Below are positions 26,646-35,462 of a stretch of 53,610 nucleotides of DNA, one piece after another. Where the stretch lies: contig JAUMYO010000006.1 of assembly GCA_030528605.1 (NCBI GenBank), forward strand, positions 1 through 53,610, read 5' to 3'. Every line of letters begins with the position of its first letter. Position 1 is the stretch's first letter. Under the pieces are notes generated by a model. The model was not told where the DNA came from. It saw nothing but the letters and a program-made list of their open reading frames with translations, and made no database searches. A program made the translations under genes and the position numbers. Origin of the DNA: Peptostreptococcaceae bacterium (GTDB lineage: Bacteria; Bacillota; Clostridia; Peptostreptococcales; Filifactoraceae).

Positions 26646-27494
26646 ATGAAAAAGTTTACAAAATTATTTTCACTACTTGCTGTTTCAGCACTTGTATTGA
26701 CAGGATGTGGCGGACCGAAAGCTGCCGACGATCCGGGAAAGGCTCCATCGAGCGAAGTAACAAAAGTCAAGGTAGGCGTTGTCGGGACCAATGAGGAAGA
26801 AGTCTGGAAATTCGTAAAAGAAAAAGTCGCTTCCGAAAACATCGACATCGAAGTCGTTGTTTTCACCGACTACAACCAACCAAATGATGCTTTGGTAAAC
26901 GGAGATGTCGATCTGAATGCGTTCCAGCACTATATCTTCCTTGACAGCTATAATTCCGAAAGAAATTCCGATCTGACAGTGATCGGCGAAACCATTCTCG
27001 CTCCACTGGGTCTATATTCACAAAAGATCAAAGATGTTTCTGAGATCAAGGAGGGTGACAGCATCTCCATTCCGAATGATCCTACAAATGGAGGTCGTGC
27101 ATTGTTGTTGCTCCAGTCGGCCGGCTTGATATCCGTGGATCCTTCAGCGGGCGATACTCCGACACTGAACGATATAAAAGAAAACAAACTAAACCTTGTG
27201 ATCTCCGAACTGGATGCTTCTCAAACAGCTCGTTCTCTTCCGGATGTTACCGCAGCGATCATCAATGGCGGTATTGCAGCTGACGCAGGTCTTGTGCCTG
27301 CAAATGATGCGATCTTCCTGGAGAAACTTACCGCTACTTCCAAACCATACATCAATGTTATCGCTTGTAGATCGGAAGATAAGGATAATGAGGTTTACAA
27401 AAAGATCGTCGATGCGTTCAGACAAGATGATACTGCAGAAGTCATAACAAAGGTTTCAAATGGCGCAAACATCCCTGTATGGAAGTTACAATGA
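26646..27494 (+). CDS. metQ: Methionine-binding lipoprotein MetQ (NlpA family)
   Basis: 282 residues. Lipoprotein signal with lipobox LTGC, Cys21. The mature part is an NlpA/MetQ domain with VKVGVVGTNEEEVWKF, the FQHYIFLD motif, IAPLGLYS-like LAPLGLYSQKIKD and IPNDPTNGGRALLLLQSAGLI. It captures methionine at the membrane surface and delivers it to MetNI. The assigned start has only a weak ribosome binding site (AAAGAG, ten bases upstream), which may lower its translation relative to metN. Downstream are repeat B2 and a strong bidirectional terminator, so it closes the operon. Confidence 0.92.
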   Translation: MKKFTKLFSLLAVSALVLTGCGGPKAADDPGKAPSSEVTKVKVGVVGTNEEEVWKFVKEKVASENIDIEVVVFTDYNQPNDALVNGDVDLNAFQHYIFLDSYNSERNSDLTVIGETILAPLGLYSQKIKDVSEIKEGDSISIPNDPTNGGRALLLLQSAGLISVDPSAGDTPTLNDIKENKLNLVISELDASQTARSLPDVTAAIINGGIAADAGLVPANDAIFLEKLTATSKPYINVIACRSEDKDNEVYKKIVDAFRQDDTAEVITKVSNGANIPVWKLQ

Positions 27495-27507
27495 TCTTTA
27501 GCGCACT

Positions 27508-27642
27508 TATGCTTTTATCCAATAAGATCATCACATAGATATCTTTCCGTTCCGATAGAACCGTAGCGTTAGGGTACCATTCCTTACAAGCTATAAAAAA
27601 TAAAAATGTTGACAAGTGGCAGTTCTAAAGGATAATAGTATA
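27508..27642. repeat. MITE-like intergenic repeat, subfamily B, copy B2
   Basis: Left end TATGCTTTTATCC and right end GGATAATAGTATA are inverted copies with two mismatches. The interior CTTTCCGTTCCGATAGAACC and CCATTCCTTACAAGCTATAA aligns with B1. The right part contains TTGACA 18 bases before TAATAG, a promoter-like arrangement pointing right into the terminator. Confidence 0.7.
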
Positions 27643-27685
27643 AGAGTCAAAAGAGGTGGACGTCATGTCCACCTCTTTTGACTCT
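27643..27685. terminator. Bidirectional terminator between metQ and ribU
   Basis: A perfect 19-base inverted repeat, AGAGTCAAAAGAGGTGGAC and its complement, with a five-base loop GTCAT. A/T tracts within the arms allow termination of both convergent operons. Its inner 13-base arms are identical to those of the terminator at 41669. Confidence 0.85.
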
Positions 27686-27750
27686 ATGATATTATAACTT
27701 TGAAATATCCGATCATAACGGATCCTATTCAAACGCCCCCTCCATATTTA

Positions 27751-28380
27751 TCAGTTTCTATCGGCGCGCAGTAAGGGTTTTATCCTCTTGTATATCCCCA
27801 TGGTGATCCCTGAGATGACGATCCCCTTAAACAAGTTGAATGGTGTGATGCCATAAAGAACCAATGTGAAGACATCCTGTATTTTGGGAGTTACGGCAGA
27901 ACCCATCGCAATGATCGCTTCGATCGGCATAACTTTGGAATAGAACGGGATCAATATAAAACTATTGAATACTACTGCAACCAAAGTCATCGCTACAGTT
28001 GCACATAAGCATGCGATGACGGCAAATTTTTTTCCTTTCTTAAGACGATATACATAACCTGCCGTAAGTACGAAAGAGGCTCCTACCAAGAAATTCCCCA
28101 GTTCTCCTACTCCGCCGGTATGCGTGTTCGTAATAAATTTGAGCACATTTTTGATCAGTTCGACTGCCACACCTACCCAAGGACCCAAAGCAAAAGATGC
28201 GATCAGCGGTGGGATATCGCTAAAATCCAATTTTAGAAATGCCGGTGCGAAAGGTAGCGGAAACTCAAACATCATTATAATGTACGCAATGGCAGAAAGC
28301 ACAGCCGTTTTCACCAAAACCGATGTTTTAGATGATGTTTTTCTTTCCATAAAGTTTCTTTCTGTGGTTTTTACTTGCAT
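27751..28380 (-). CDS. ribU: Riboflavin ECF transporter S component RibU
   Basis: 209 residues, six predicted membrane helices. The family pattern is visible: a hydrophobic N-terminal helix AVLSAIAYIIMMFEFPLPFAPAFLKLDFSD, then PPLIASFALGPWVGVAVELIKNVLKF and GVGELGNFLVGASFV. RibU is the substrate-binding S component that works with the shared EcfA/A'/T energising module (not in this window) to import riboflavin. The ATG at 28380 is chosen because AAGGAG lies directly upstream; a longer frame would run back through the riboswitch terminator. An FMN riboswitch and terminator precede it, which supports the riboflavin assignment independently of sequence similarity. Confidence 0.92.
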   Translation of the reverse strand: MQVKTTERNFMERKTSSKTSVLVKTAVLSAIAYIIMMFEFPLPFAPAFLKLDFSDIPPLIASFALGPWVGVAVELIKNVLKFITNTHTGGVGELGNFLVGASFVLTAGYVYRLKKGKKFAVIACLCATVAMTLVAVVFNSFILIPFYSKVMPIEAIIAMGSAVTPKIQDVFTLVLYGITPFNLFKGIVISGITMGIYKRIKPLLRADRN

Positions 28381-28412
28381 GATCCTTCTCCTTTTTAGTC
28401 TTCGATGTGCAT

Positions 28413-28437
28413 CAAAAAAGCCCTGATCTCTCAGGGC
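28413..28437 (-). terminator. Riboswitch-controlled terminator before ribU
   Basis: Minus-strand GCCCTGA / TCAGGGC stem followed by six T, located between the FMN aptamer and the ribU start. An additional hairpin with arms ATTCGACC / GGTCGAAT (28457-28477) lies between aptamer and terminator and may take part in switching. Confidence 0.85.
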
Positions 28438-28479
28438 AAAAAATTTGAAGTCGTCAATTCGACCCAAAAGGTCGAATGC

Positions 28480-28593
28480 TCACATCTCCTCTCATCCAGA
28501 CTTTACTGTCGGTACTTGAATTTCACAAGTTCAGCCAAAACGGCTCGTGGACTATACCACCGGTCGGGAATCTCACCCTGCCCCGAAGACGAT
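28480..28593 (-). promoter_or_regulatory. FMN riboswitch (RFN element)
   Basis: Read on the minus strand, the conserved blocks appear in order: TCTTCGGGGCAGGGTGAGAT, TTCCCGACCGGTGGTA, AGTCCACGAG, then ACCGACAGT and AGTCTGGATGAGAGGAGAT. This is the standard RFN consensus. FMN binding is expected to promote the downstream terminator and shut off ribU when flavin is plentiful. Confidence 0.95.
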
Positions 28594-28742
28594 TTTTTAT
28601 TTTACAGTTATATCATAACGCGGATTTGTTGTTTTGTAAATCCTTTTTATGACTTTTTATCAAAACTTGCCGATCAGAGACCCCAGTTTTATAAGATCAT
28701 CGGATCGCTAAAGATCTCCAGCCATTTTTAGTACATTCAAAT

Positions 28743-30092
28743 CTATTCATTACGCAAACTTTCGAGTGCCGAGAGCTTCATTGCACGATTTGCCGGGAGA
28801 TAACCCGCCAGGATCCCTACTGCCGTAGAGAATGAAAGACTTCCTAACGCCAGATACCACGGAATGATCGATATTCCCGACATGCCTACATCCGGATCAA
28901 GATACATTCCTTGCATAAACAGGTCTGTCAATAAAAGATTGGCTAAAGCGGATAAACCATAGCTTATCAGTAAACCGATCAGACCGCCAAAGAAACCGAT
29001 CGATGCCGCTTCGATCAAAAACAGTTTTCGGATATCTTTGATGTTCGCTCCAATGACTTTCATGATCCCGATCTCCTTGGTCCGCTCATAGATCGACATG
29101 ATCATCGTATTGGTGATACCTAGTGCAGCGACCAAAAGAGAAACCGCTCCGATCCCACCAAGCACTGCCTGGACGATATTAGACATCTGTTTGACTTCTT
29201 CAAGCATATCAACAAGAGAAAAAGTCATATATCCTCTATCTTTTAGAGTTTTTGCCACATCTTTGACCTTCTCGGTATTCTCGACATAAACTTTTGCTTG
29301 ATGATACTCATTGCTCGATCGAGAAAGATCATTTCGTCCTTCATCCTTGTCCTTTTGTTTGATCAACTCTCGAACATCTTCTATATTCATGATCGCAGAA
29401 TAGCTATACTCATCATTCTCACTTTCCAAAAGACCGATACCTTTTCCCTCGATCAACGAATAATTGATCGTTTTTCCATCCTGTGTCGTTCGGTCGTTAT
29501 CTTTGAATCTTTCTCCATAATTTCTGTCAGCAGTTATTTTGACACGAGCATTGATCACTTCTACCGGAAGTTTGTCCTCCTCCATACGAAAAGTGTTGCT
29601 ATATGGATTATGGAACCATTTCGCTACATTCTTCCCGAATAGGATCCCCATTTTATCATTTTTCGTTAAATATCGCCCGCCTTCCAATTTTAAGTTGAAT
29701 TTCTCAAAAACTTCCGGTTTTACTCCAACGATATTTGCCGATGTGATATAACGACCGATCACCAATTTCATATGCGTTTGGATCTCAGGAGTTATCGCCG
29801 TTACATAAGGTAGTTTTTCAAGCTCTTTGATCGTCTTGTCGGTCAGTTTTGCTTCCTTCTTTTTCTTCCCGGGGGCTTCTTGATACATTCCTCCGGGACT
29901 GACTTCGATCATATGCAAGTTGCCCCAATTTTTGATCTGATTTTCAAATCCTTCCCGAAGACCGATACCCAACGAGATCATCACGGTTATCGCTGCCGTT
30001 CCAATAATGACTCCGGTGATAGCCAGAATACTTCGGGTCTTTCGGCGCAAAAGATTCTTTAGCCCCATAAAAAGTATATCATGAAAATTCAT
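28743..30092 (-). CDS. MacB/FtsX-type ABC transporter permease
   Basis: 449 residues. One N-terminal membrane helix (about 20-43, after KNLLRRKTRSILAITGVIIG), a large extracytoplasmic MacB_PCD-like domain (about 45-320), and three C-terminal helices (about 322-440) in the FtsX-domain pattern, including ALGITNTMIMSIYERTKEIGIMKVIGA. This topology is that of MacB/LolCE-type mechanotransmission transporters, which move proteins, peptides or lipids out of the membrane rather than import small solutes. It follows the CARDB-like gene by 12 bases and works with the ATPase encoded first in the same run. Start at 30092 has GGGTGA upstream. Substrate unknown; candidates include antimicrobial peptides or surface components. 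Confidence 0.88.
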   Translation of the reverse strand: MNFHDILFMGLKNLLRRKTRSILAITGVIIGTAAITVMISLGIGLREGFENQIKNWGNLHMIEVSPGGMYQEAPGKKKKEAKLTDKTIKELEKLPYVTAITPEIQTHMKLVIGRYITSANIVGVKPEVFEKFNLKLEGGRYLTKNDKMGILFGKNVAKWFHNPYSNTFRMEEDKLPVEVINARVKITADRNYGERFKDNDRTTQDGKTINYSLIEGKGIGLLESENDEYSYSAIMNIEDVRELIKQKDKDEGRNDLSRSSNEYHQAKVYVENTEKVKDVAKTLKDRGYMTFSLVDMLEEVKQMSNIVQAVLGGIGAVSLLVAALGITNTMIMSIYERTKEIGIMKVIGANIKDIRKLFLIEAASIGFFGGLIGLLISYGLSALANLLLTDLFMQGMYLDPDVGMSGISIIPWYLALGSLSFSTAVGILAGYLPANRAMKLSALESLRNE

Positions 30093-30104
30093 ACTTTCAC
30101 CCGC

Positions 30105-32147
30105 CTATTCATTTCCGATGTCCAAACTGTCCAGTTGCTTTTTCTTTCTTTTCTTATAAATTATGATAGCAATGATAACGATAAGGATACCCGCTCCGAT
30201 CGCAATAAATTTTCCTTTGCCGGTGCCGGTCGGTCTCATCATTTCTTCATCCATCATAGGATCCTCCGGAAGTGCTTCTTCCGCCTTAATGGTGAAAGGC
30301 TTTTCTATCTTGATAGGCTTTCCGCTGGAATCCTCAAAAGTAAAAATGATCTTCCCGCTACTTTCGCCGGTATGTTTGGGAATAAACTGCAGATCATAAA
30401 AGTCATTTTTGCCTGCATCAAATTTTCCTGCAAAAACTTTTGTCGATTGAGGGAAATCAAAATCTCCTTCCGCATAGATCACAAGATTGTTTAAGGTATT
30501 TTTTCCCATATTATAGTATTGTACGGTCAGATTGCCTTGTTCACCCGCAAAATAGGTATCTGTCGGTACGATATCATCGATCACCAATCTTCTTTCCTGG
30601 ATAACAGGAACCGAAATGATATCTTTTACAGAAACAGGATTTCCTTTATTATCCTCATAGCTCATATCTACGTTGATCGATACGGTCTTTTCAGGTGCAT
30701 CCGGCTTTGTCATAAATTCTACCGTTTTATTGATCGATCCTCCCGGTCCGATCTTGTCGATATAAAATGAATTGCTGGTGTTATGAGGGATAAAGACTCC
30801 ATCTTCTGCTGTAAAAGATACTTTGATATTTCTTAACGTCTGATCGATATTCGTATTTTTGAGTACGATGGAAAGCGGAAATACTTCATTTGCCACTACT
30901 GCCGAATTTCCATAATTATAGTTCGTAATAATGATCTGCGGTACCGTTTTATTCTTGTTATTATTGCCTGCATTCACGAATACACCGGTATATTGTACGA
31001 TGCTGCTGGCATCCGTTCCCGTCGTTTCTGCCGTGATCTTGATCGGATAATTTTGCGATTGCAGCTCGCCTCCACCTACCGCAAACATTTGGACATTAAA
31101 GGCCTTCGATTCTCCACCTGACAACGTCACTACAAAGATATTTTTGGTTTTGTTTACGATCGGTGCTGTCGGTTCAACCGTGACCTTGATATTTTTTGCA
31201 GCTGTCGCACTATTGTTTTTAACAGCAAATTTTAGATCAAAATTTTGATCGGTCGATACATTTGCCGGATTTTGAATATTAACGATCTCCAAACGATCCG
31301 CAAGCGATGTGCCTGCATTGACCGTTACATACTCTGTGATGGTAAATGTTGCTTCTTTTCCGGTTGGATCTGTTGCCTTAACCGTAAAAGAAAGCGGAAC
31401 ATTTCCACCCGTATGACTTGTGTCTATAAAAATAGGAAAGCTTGCACTTGCCTCTCCTGTCCTGCTCATGGATCCAAGATCTTGTTCAGTAGAAGCATTT
31501 TGCAAAGTCATTTTATCCCCTAAACCAATTCCTGCCACTACTTTATTAAAAGGAGCATTCCCTGTGTTTTTCATTTTCAGCTGTACAGCATTTGTAGTTC
31601 CACTATTCAATCCACCTTTAGGAGCTATCACTTCCAGTTTCATCTGAGGATTATAATTTACAGTAGGATCCGGTTTGTAAGTATAATCCTTTTCGGTGAT
31701 CGTCGGAAGATTTGGCTTACCAATATCATTGGAGTCGATTGGTGAAATACTAAAAATTTTTGTTGCTACCCCTTTATGAATGCTACTCCCATCTGTAGCA
31801 CTAACCACAAAGGTTAAAGATTTACCCAGTGGAACCCCATTCAGATCCAATTTAAACTCCTGTTCAGGAGATGAACCATTCGCTGCTATAGAAGATATCG
31901 TCTGACTTGTAGGAGACACACTCCCCGGCAAGCTTCCTTTATCAAAATTTACAACAACATTAGTAACTTCTTTCTCTAATCTATTAGTTACAGTTACTTT
32001 CGCTACTACTTCTGTCTGATGTTCACTCACTCCGGGAATATCAACAGTCACTACTAAGTCACCATCTGCCGCAAAACTTTTATATGGTAACGCGAGTCCT
32101 AATACCATGATCATTGTCATCAATCCTGACAAAAATTTTTCCTTCAT
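30105..32147 (-). CDS. Membrane-anchored CARDB/NEW3-like surface protein of the ABC system
   Basis: 680 residues. Signal peptide 1-28 (ends near SFAAD). The extracellular part consists of repeated Ig-like modules of about 100-130 residues with the pattern of CARDB/NEW3 domains (COG1361-like): LEVTNRLEKEV-type, AVQLKMKNTGNAPF, DLKFAVKNNSATAAKNIKV, LSIVLKNTNIDQTLRNI and LTVQYYNMGKNTL. A C-terminal membrane helix (about 648-668) and a basic tail KKRKKKQ anchor it. It lies between the ATPase and the permease genes, where Gram-negative MacB systems have the MacA adaptor, so it may be the functional adaptor or substrate-receiving part. I chose the ATG at 32147 because it starts the signal peptide and has AAAGG upstream; a TTG at 32171 would only add eight residues. 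Confidence 0.8.
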   Translation of the reverse strand: MKEKFLSGLMTMIMVLGLALPYKSFAADGDLVVTVDIPGVSEHQTEVVAKVTVTNRLEKEVTNVVVNFDKGSLPGSVSPTSQTISSIAANGSSPEQEFKLDLNGVPLGKSLTFVVSATDGSSIHKGVATKIFSISPIDSNDIGKPNLPTITEKDYTYKPDPTVNYNPQMKLEVIAPKGGLNSGTTNAVQLKMKNTGNAPFNKVVAGIGLGDKMTLQNASTEQDLGSMSRTGEASASFPIFIDTSHTGGNVPLSFTVKATDPTGKEATFTITEYVTVNAGTSLADRLEIVNIQNPANVSTDQNFDLKFAVKNNSATAAKNIKVTVEPTAPIVNKTKNIFVVTLSGGESKAFNVQMFAVGGGELQSQNYPIKITAETTGTDASSIVQYTGVFVNAGNNNKNKTVPQIIITNYNYGNSAVVANEVFPLSIVLKNTNIDQTLRNIKVSFTAEDGVFIPHNTSNSFYIDKIGPGGSINKTVEFMTKPDAPEKTVSINVDMSYEDNKGNPVSVKDIISVPVIQERRLVIDDIVPTDTYFAGEQGNLTVQYYNMGKNTLNNLVIYAEGDFDFPQSTKVFAGKFDAGKNDFYDLQFIPKHTGESSGKIIFTFEDSSGKPIKIEKPFTIKAEEALPEDPMMDEEMMRPTGTGKGKFIAIGAGILIVIIAIIIYKKRKKKQLDSLDIGNE

Positions 32148-32336
32148 TGTTTCTACCTTTCCTGTTTTCAATTCGATTCTCTATTTTTCCAAACAAAGTC
32201 ATTCCTTAAACGATCACGATCTTTCCTTGATTTTAAGAAACAGCTTGCTTGATCCCTCCGGAACATTCTTTCGTGTCAATAGATCTTATTTTCATATCTT
32301 CTCGTTTTTATTTTTTGACGACAGGTATCCTCAAAC

Positions 32337-33089
32337 CTATCCTTCCGCCAACTCATCATGCGGATCAAATTCTTCTCTTGTTTGGATATGGATGATATTT
32401 CCGTCTTTTATCGTGACGATCCGATCTGCATAGCATGCGATCGAATTATCGTGTGTTACCAATATCATTGTCTGTTCGTTGGCATGGACACGCTCAATAA
32501 TAAGATCCATGACCATTTCCGTTGTTTTTGAGTCCAAATTTCCGGTGGGTTCGTCTGCAAAAATAATTTTGGGATCCACTGCGATCGCTCTGGCGATCCC
32601 GACCCTCTGCTGTTGACCTCCGGACATCTGTGTCGGTTTCCTGTTTTCATAACCTTTAAGTCCGACTTCGTCTAATGCCAGTTTTGCTCTCTTTGTTCTT
32701 CGTTTACGATCCATACCTCTCAAAACCAATGGATATTCAACATTCTCGAGTGCTGTGAGCATCGGGAGCAGATTGTATGACTGAAAGATAAATCCGATAT
32801 TTTTCTGACGAAACAAAGTCACTTGTTCCTCCGAAAGTTTGTGGATAGGTACATTGCCGATATTGATCTCGCCGCGAGTCGGCTTCTCCAACCCTGCAAC
32901 CATATTCAAAAAAGTGGATTTACCGGAACCGGATTTTCCCAAAAAACAAATGATCTCGCCACGGTAAATATCTAAGCTGATATCGTCCAGCGCAACCACT
33001 CGCTCCTCACCCATACGATAAACTTTACGCACATGTTTTATTTCAATAAGAGGTTTTTCTTTTTCCGAAATAACGATCCCTCCTTTCAT
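32337..33089 (-). CDS. LolD/MacB-type ABC transporter ATP-binding protein
   Basis: 250 residues from the ATG at 33089. Walker A GKSGSGKST, signature MSGGQQQR, Walker B IIFADEPTGNLDSKT and an H-loop VTHDNS identify the LolD/MacB class. It powers the FtsX-type permease encoded 2 kb downstream, with the CARDB-like gene in between. The start is odd: the ATG has no upstream ribosome binding site, while an ideal AAAGGAGG lies within the first codons and points to position 33071, where the codon is ATT. Either the ATG is used on a weak site or translation starts at a rare ATT codon, giving 244 residues. The last 20 residues are acidic (EEFDPHDELAEG). Confidence 0.88.
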   Translation of the reverse strand: MKGGIVISEKEKPLIEIKHVRKVYRMGEERVVALDDISLDIYRGEIICFLGKSGSGKSTFLNMVAGLEKPTRGEINIGNVPIHKLSEEQVTLFRQKNIGFIFQSYNLLPMLTALENVEYPLVLRGMDRKRRTKRAKLALDEVGLKGYENRKPTQMSGGQQQRVGIARAIAVDPKIIFADEPTGNLDSKTTEMVMDLIIERVHANEQTMILVTHDNSIACYADRIVTIKDGNIIHIQTREEFDPHDELAEG

Positions 33090-33311
33090 CTGTAGAAAAT
33101 TATATACCAATTTATTAAAAAAATAGTTACAAAAAAGTTAAATTTTCCTTAAGTATGCTCTACAAACATCGATCCATAAATAAAAACATTCTTTCTCCGG
33201 ATATCCGGACCTCATACTGATATCCGATCGGATCACCTCCCGACAAGCTATCCTTTGGCTCGACCTGTAATACGGTTCCTTAGCTCTACGATCCCGCAAC
33301 ATTTTTATTTT

Positions 33312-33454
33312 TATACTAAATCCTAATAAAAGGCATAGCAATTGTTTTCATATTTTACTCGATGGGGGCGATACGGTGGTCCGATGAATGTTGGGAAGTA
33401 TCATCCATAGGGATCGGATCGATACCATAGGCTCGAATAGGTTTTAGTATTATA
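33312..33454. repeat. MITE-like intergenic repeat, subfamily A, copy A3
   Basis: Left end TATACTAAATCCTAATA, right end GTTTTAGTATTATA (inverted match). It shares GGAAGTATCATCCATAGGG and GGATCGGATCGATACC with A1. Short open frames on the minus strand inside it are not supported as genes. Confidence 0.65.
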
Positions 33455-33721
33455 GCTGTAGGGAACGGCGGAAAGAGGTTACGAGTATACCATTGCCCTA
33501 TCATGTCGATCTGACAAGATGATACTAAAAAGGATAAAAAAAGGCTGTCGCAAAACACAGACCTTACACAAGATATCGTGATAAACCACAGAAGTTTCTA
33601 TCATCTGTTTTGTGTGAAGATCTTGCACCACAACAGCCCCGGTCCAAAGTCTATTTCTCATCCTTACCCATAATCTCTATCATTAGGACAAAATGCCTAA
33701 CATATCCTTTTGAAAATAATA
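33455..33721 (-). other. Intergenic stretch with long imperfect hairpin
   Basis: About 270 bases downstream of the DUF362 gene. On the minus strand GGCTGTTG (33634-33627) can pair with CGACAGCC (33551-33544), followed by seven T, which makes a plausible long-stem terminator for the minus-strand operon. The rest (including 33111-33311 beyond the repeat) shows nothing recognisable. Confidence 0.4.
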
Positions 33722-34795
33722 TTATGATCGGATCAATTCATATTCACGGCTTCCCATGCCAATCTCTTCTGCATATTCGATGATCCGATCCGCTTTGACA
33801 TGGCGATGGATCTCTTGGAAAGGGTCATGACCCACTTCTTTGATCACAAGATCAAGACATGCCTGTTCCAGAGCGACCGGATCCAGGCTTGCCAACAGTC
33901 CGATATCGCCGGCGATCGGTTTTCCGGAGTAGCCTGCACAGTCACAGAGCGGAGTGACATTATTTACAAAAGTCATGTAGCCTACTTTTCCTTCTTTATT
34001 TTTTATAGAGCCGAAAGCATATTCCGCCATCTTTTCAACGAAAGTATTGCTTTCTGTCTCCCATTCGACATCGATCGCTCTCGTCGGGCATATCGTTACA
34101 CATTCTCCGCATCCGTAGCAGATATCATGGTCGATGACGGCTACCTTATCGACCATCTCGATCGCCTTGACCCGACAGTTTGCATAGCATCGTCTGCATC
34201 CGATACATTCGTTCGGATCGACGGTAGGCAGCACATCGGAATGCTGCATCTGCTTGCCGGGCGCTGTCGCACATCCCATCGCCAGATTTTTGAGCACGCC
34301 ACCAAATCCTGCCATCCCATGTCCTTTGAAATGAGAAAGTACGATCATCGCATCCGAGTGATAGATCTCTCCGCCGATCTTCACTTGATCAAAATGTTTC
34401 AGATCGACCGGAACATCGACCGAATTTTTGCTGTAAAGTCCGTCCGCAATGATGATCGGTGCTCCCACAACGGAATAAGCAAATCCGTTTTCGATCGCAG
34501 ATCGAATATGATCGATCGAATTGGTCCGGCTCCCGGAATACAAGGTATTCGTATCCGTCAAAAAAGGTTTACCGCCACACTCTTTGACCTTATCTACCAC
34601 CTGTCGCACATTGACCGGATGTAAATAGGTGATATTTCCTCTTTCACCAAAATGAAGCTTGATGGCGGTAAGTTCGTTCGGCTCGATCAACTCGCCAAAA
34701 CCCGCCTTATCAAACAGCTTTTTTATCTTTGCAGAAAGATTATCTCGTTTGGAATCCGAATAGTAGTCCGCAAAAAATACTTTTGATTTTGCCAC
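33722..34795 (-). CDS. DUF362-domain protein with two 4Fe-4S ferredoxin motifs
   Basis: 357 residues. The DUF362 domain covers most of the chain (AIKLHFGERGNITYLHP, VLSHFKGHGMAGFGG, LLASLDPVALEQACLD). Two ferredoxin cluster motifs are inserted at Cys197/200/203/207 and Cys226/229/232/236, so it probably binds two 4Fe-4S clusters and acts in electron transfer in the cytoplasm. The physiological partner is unknown. The start is GTG at 34795 with AAGGAGG six bases upstream. It is the last gene of the minus-strand run beginning at secA. A perfect parS site lies just upstream of it. No signal peptide. Confidence 0.85.
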   Translation of the reverse strand: MAKSKVFFADYYSDSKRDNLSAKIKKLFDKAGFGELIEPNELTAIKLHFGERGNITYLHPVNVRQVVDKVKECGGKPFLTDTNTLYSGSRTNSIDHIRSAIENGFAYSVVGAPIIIADGLYSKNSVDVPVDLKHFDQVKIGGEIYHSDAMIVLSHFKGHGMAGFGGVLKNLAMGCATAPGKQMQHSDVLPTVDPNECIGCRRCYANCRVKAIEMVDKVAVIDHDICYGCGECVTICPTRAIDVEWETESNTFVEKMAEYAFGSIKNKEGKVGYMTFVNNVTPLCDCAGYSGKPIAGDIGLLASLDPVALEQACLDLVIKEVGHDPFQEIHRHVKADRIIEYAEEIGMGSREYELIRS

Positions 34796-34824
34796 ATGAT
34801 CCTCCTTGCCAAAACATAACCCTT

Positions 34825-34840
34825 TGTTTCACGTGAAACA
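34825..34840. other. parS site (ParB/Spo0J centromere)
   Basis: TGTTTCACGTGAAACA is a perfect 16-base palindrome identical to the bacterial parS consensus. It sits in the 45-base gap between the DUF362 gene and the coiled-coil gene. parS sites cluster near chromosomal origins, which agrees with recF-gyrB-gyrA at 45-51 kb. Confidence 0.93.
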
Positions 34841-35449
34841 TTATACTTTTTTATATCGATTGAAGATGTATTTGATCTCAGGGATCGACCAAGTTCTGCT
34901 CGGAAACTTCTCATTCGCTTCTGCCACGATCACCTCATAGTCGATCCCGTCAAGCCGAGATCGGACGATATAGTCGATCTGTTCTTGTTTATATTTCTTC
35001 TTTCTGCCTGCACCGCGCTCGTTTTTGATACGCTTCGGCGGCTGGTCCATGATCTCGATATAGCGCTCAAGGCTCATGATGGTCGCTTCATGTTTTTTAT
35101 TCTCTTCCTCGATCGATTGGAAGCGATCCAACAAGTTATTGATATGATTCTGAAAATCGACCAATCGCTTTTCAAGCTTCTCCGAAAGGTCTTTCAAGCG
35201 TTTGATCTCTTCGTCTTTTTGTACGAGCTGCTCTCTCAGCGATCTTTCGATCTCCTTTGCTTCAGTCAGATCGGTCTGTCTTGATTTATACTCAAGCACC
35301 AAGCTGTTATGCTTTTCCACAACTTCTTCCGCAAAATTTTTGAGATCGGTATAGTCTTTTACGATCGCTTTCAAATTCTGATTCTCTTCGATCAGTTGAT
35401 CCAACTTATCTGTTGAAATATTTTTATCTTTGGTACTTTTTTTATCCAT
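34841..35449 (-). CDS. Uncharacterised coiled-coil protein with C-terminal basic DNA-binding-like region
   Basis: 202 residues, not recognised as a named family. Residues about 15-140 are a long, highly charged heptad-rich coiled coil (LDQLIEENQNLKAIVKDY through IEEENKKHEATIMSLERYIE). The C-terminal 60 residues begin with a basic stretch ERGAGRKKKYKQEQ and continue as what looks like a small helix-turn-helix (IDYIVRSRLDGIDYEVIVAEANEKFPSRTWSIPEIKYIFNRYK), similar in outline to resolvase-type or transposon-protein HTH tails. The ATG at 35449 has GGAGG seven bases upstream; earlier in-frame starts overlap the PHP gene. It ends directly at parS. Its location next to parS invites the idea of a chromosome-organisation role, but this is speculative. 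Confidence 0.65.
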   Translation of the reverse strand: MDKKSTKDKNISTDKLDQLIEENQNLKAIVKDYTDLKNFAEEVVEKHNSLVLEYKSRQTDLTEAKEIERSLREQLVQKDEEIKRLKDLSEKLEKRLVDFQNHINNLLDRFQSIEEENKKHEATIMSLERYIEIMDQPPKRIKNERGAGRKKKYKQEQIDYIVRSRLDGIDYEVIVAEANEKFPSRTWSIPEIKYIFNRYKKV

Positions 35450-35462
35450 GATTCCTCCTTCT

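Noticed and set aside
28405-28731. 108-residue open frame on the plus strand
   Set aside because: It is antisense to the FMN riboswitch and its terminator; no protein similarity.
33138-33661. Three short minus-strand open frames
   Set aside because: They fall in and around repeat A3 and the hairpin region, with no ribosome binding sites or recognisable proteins.
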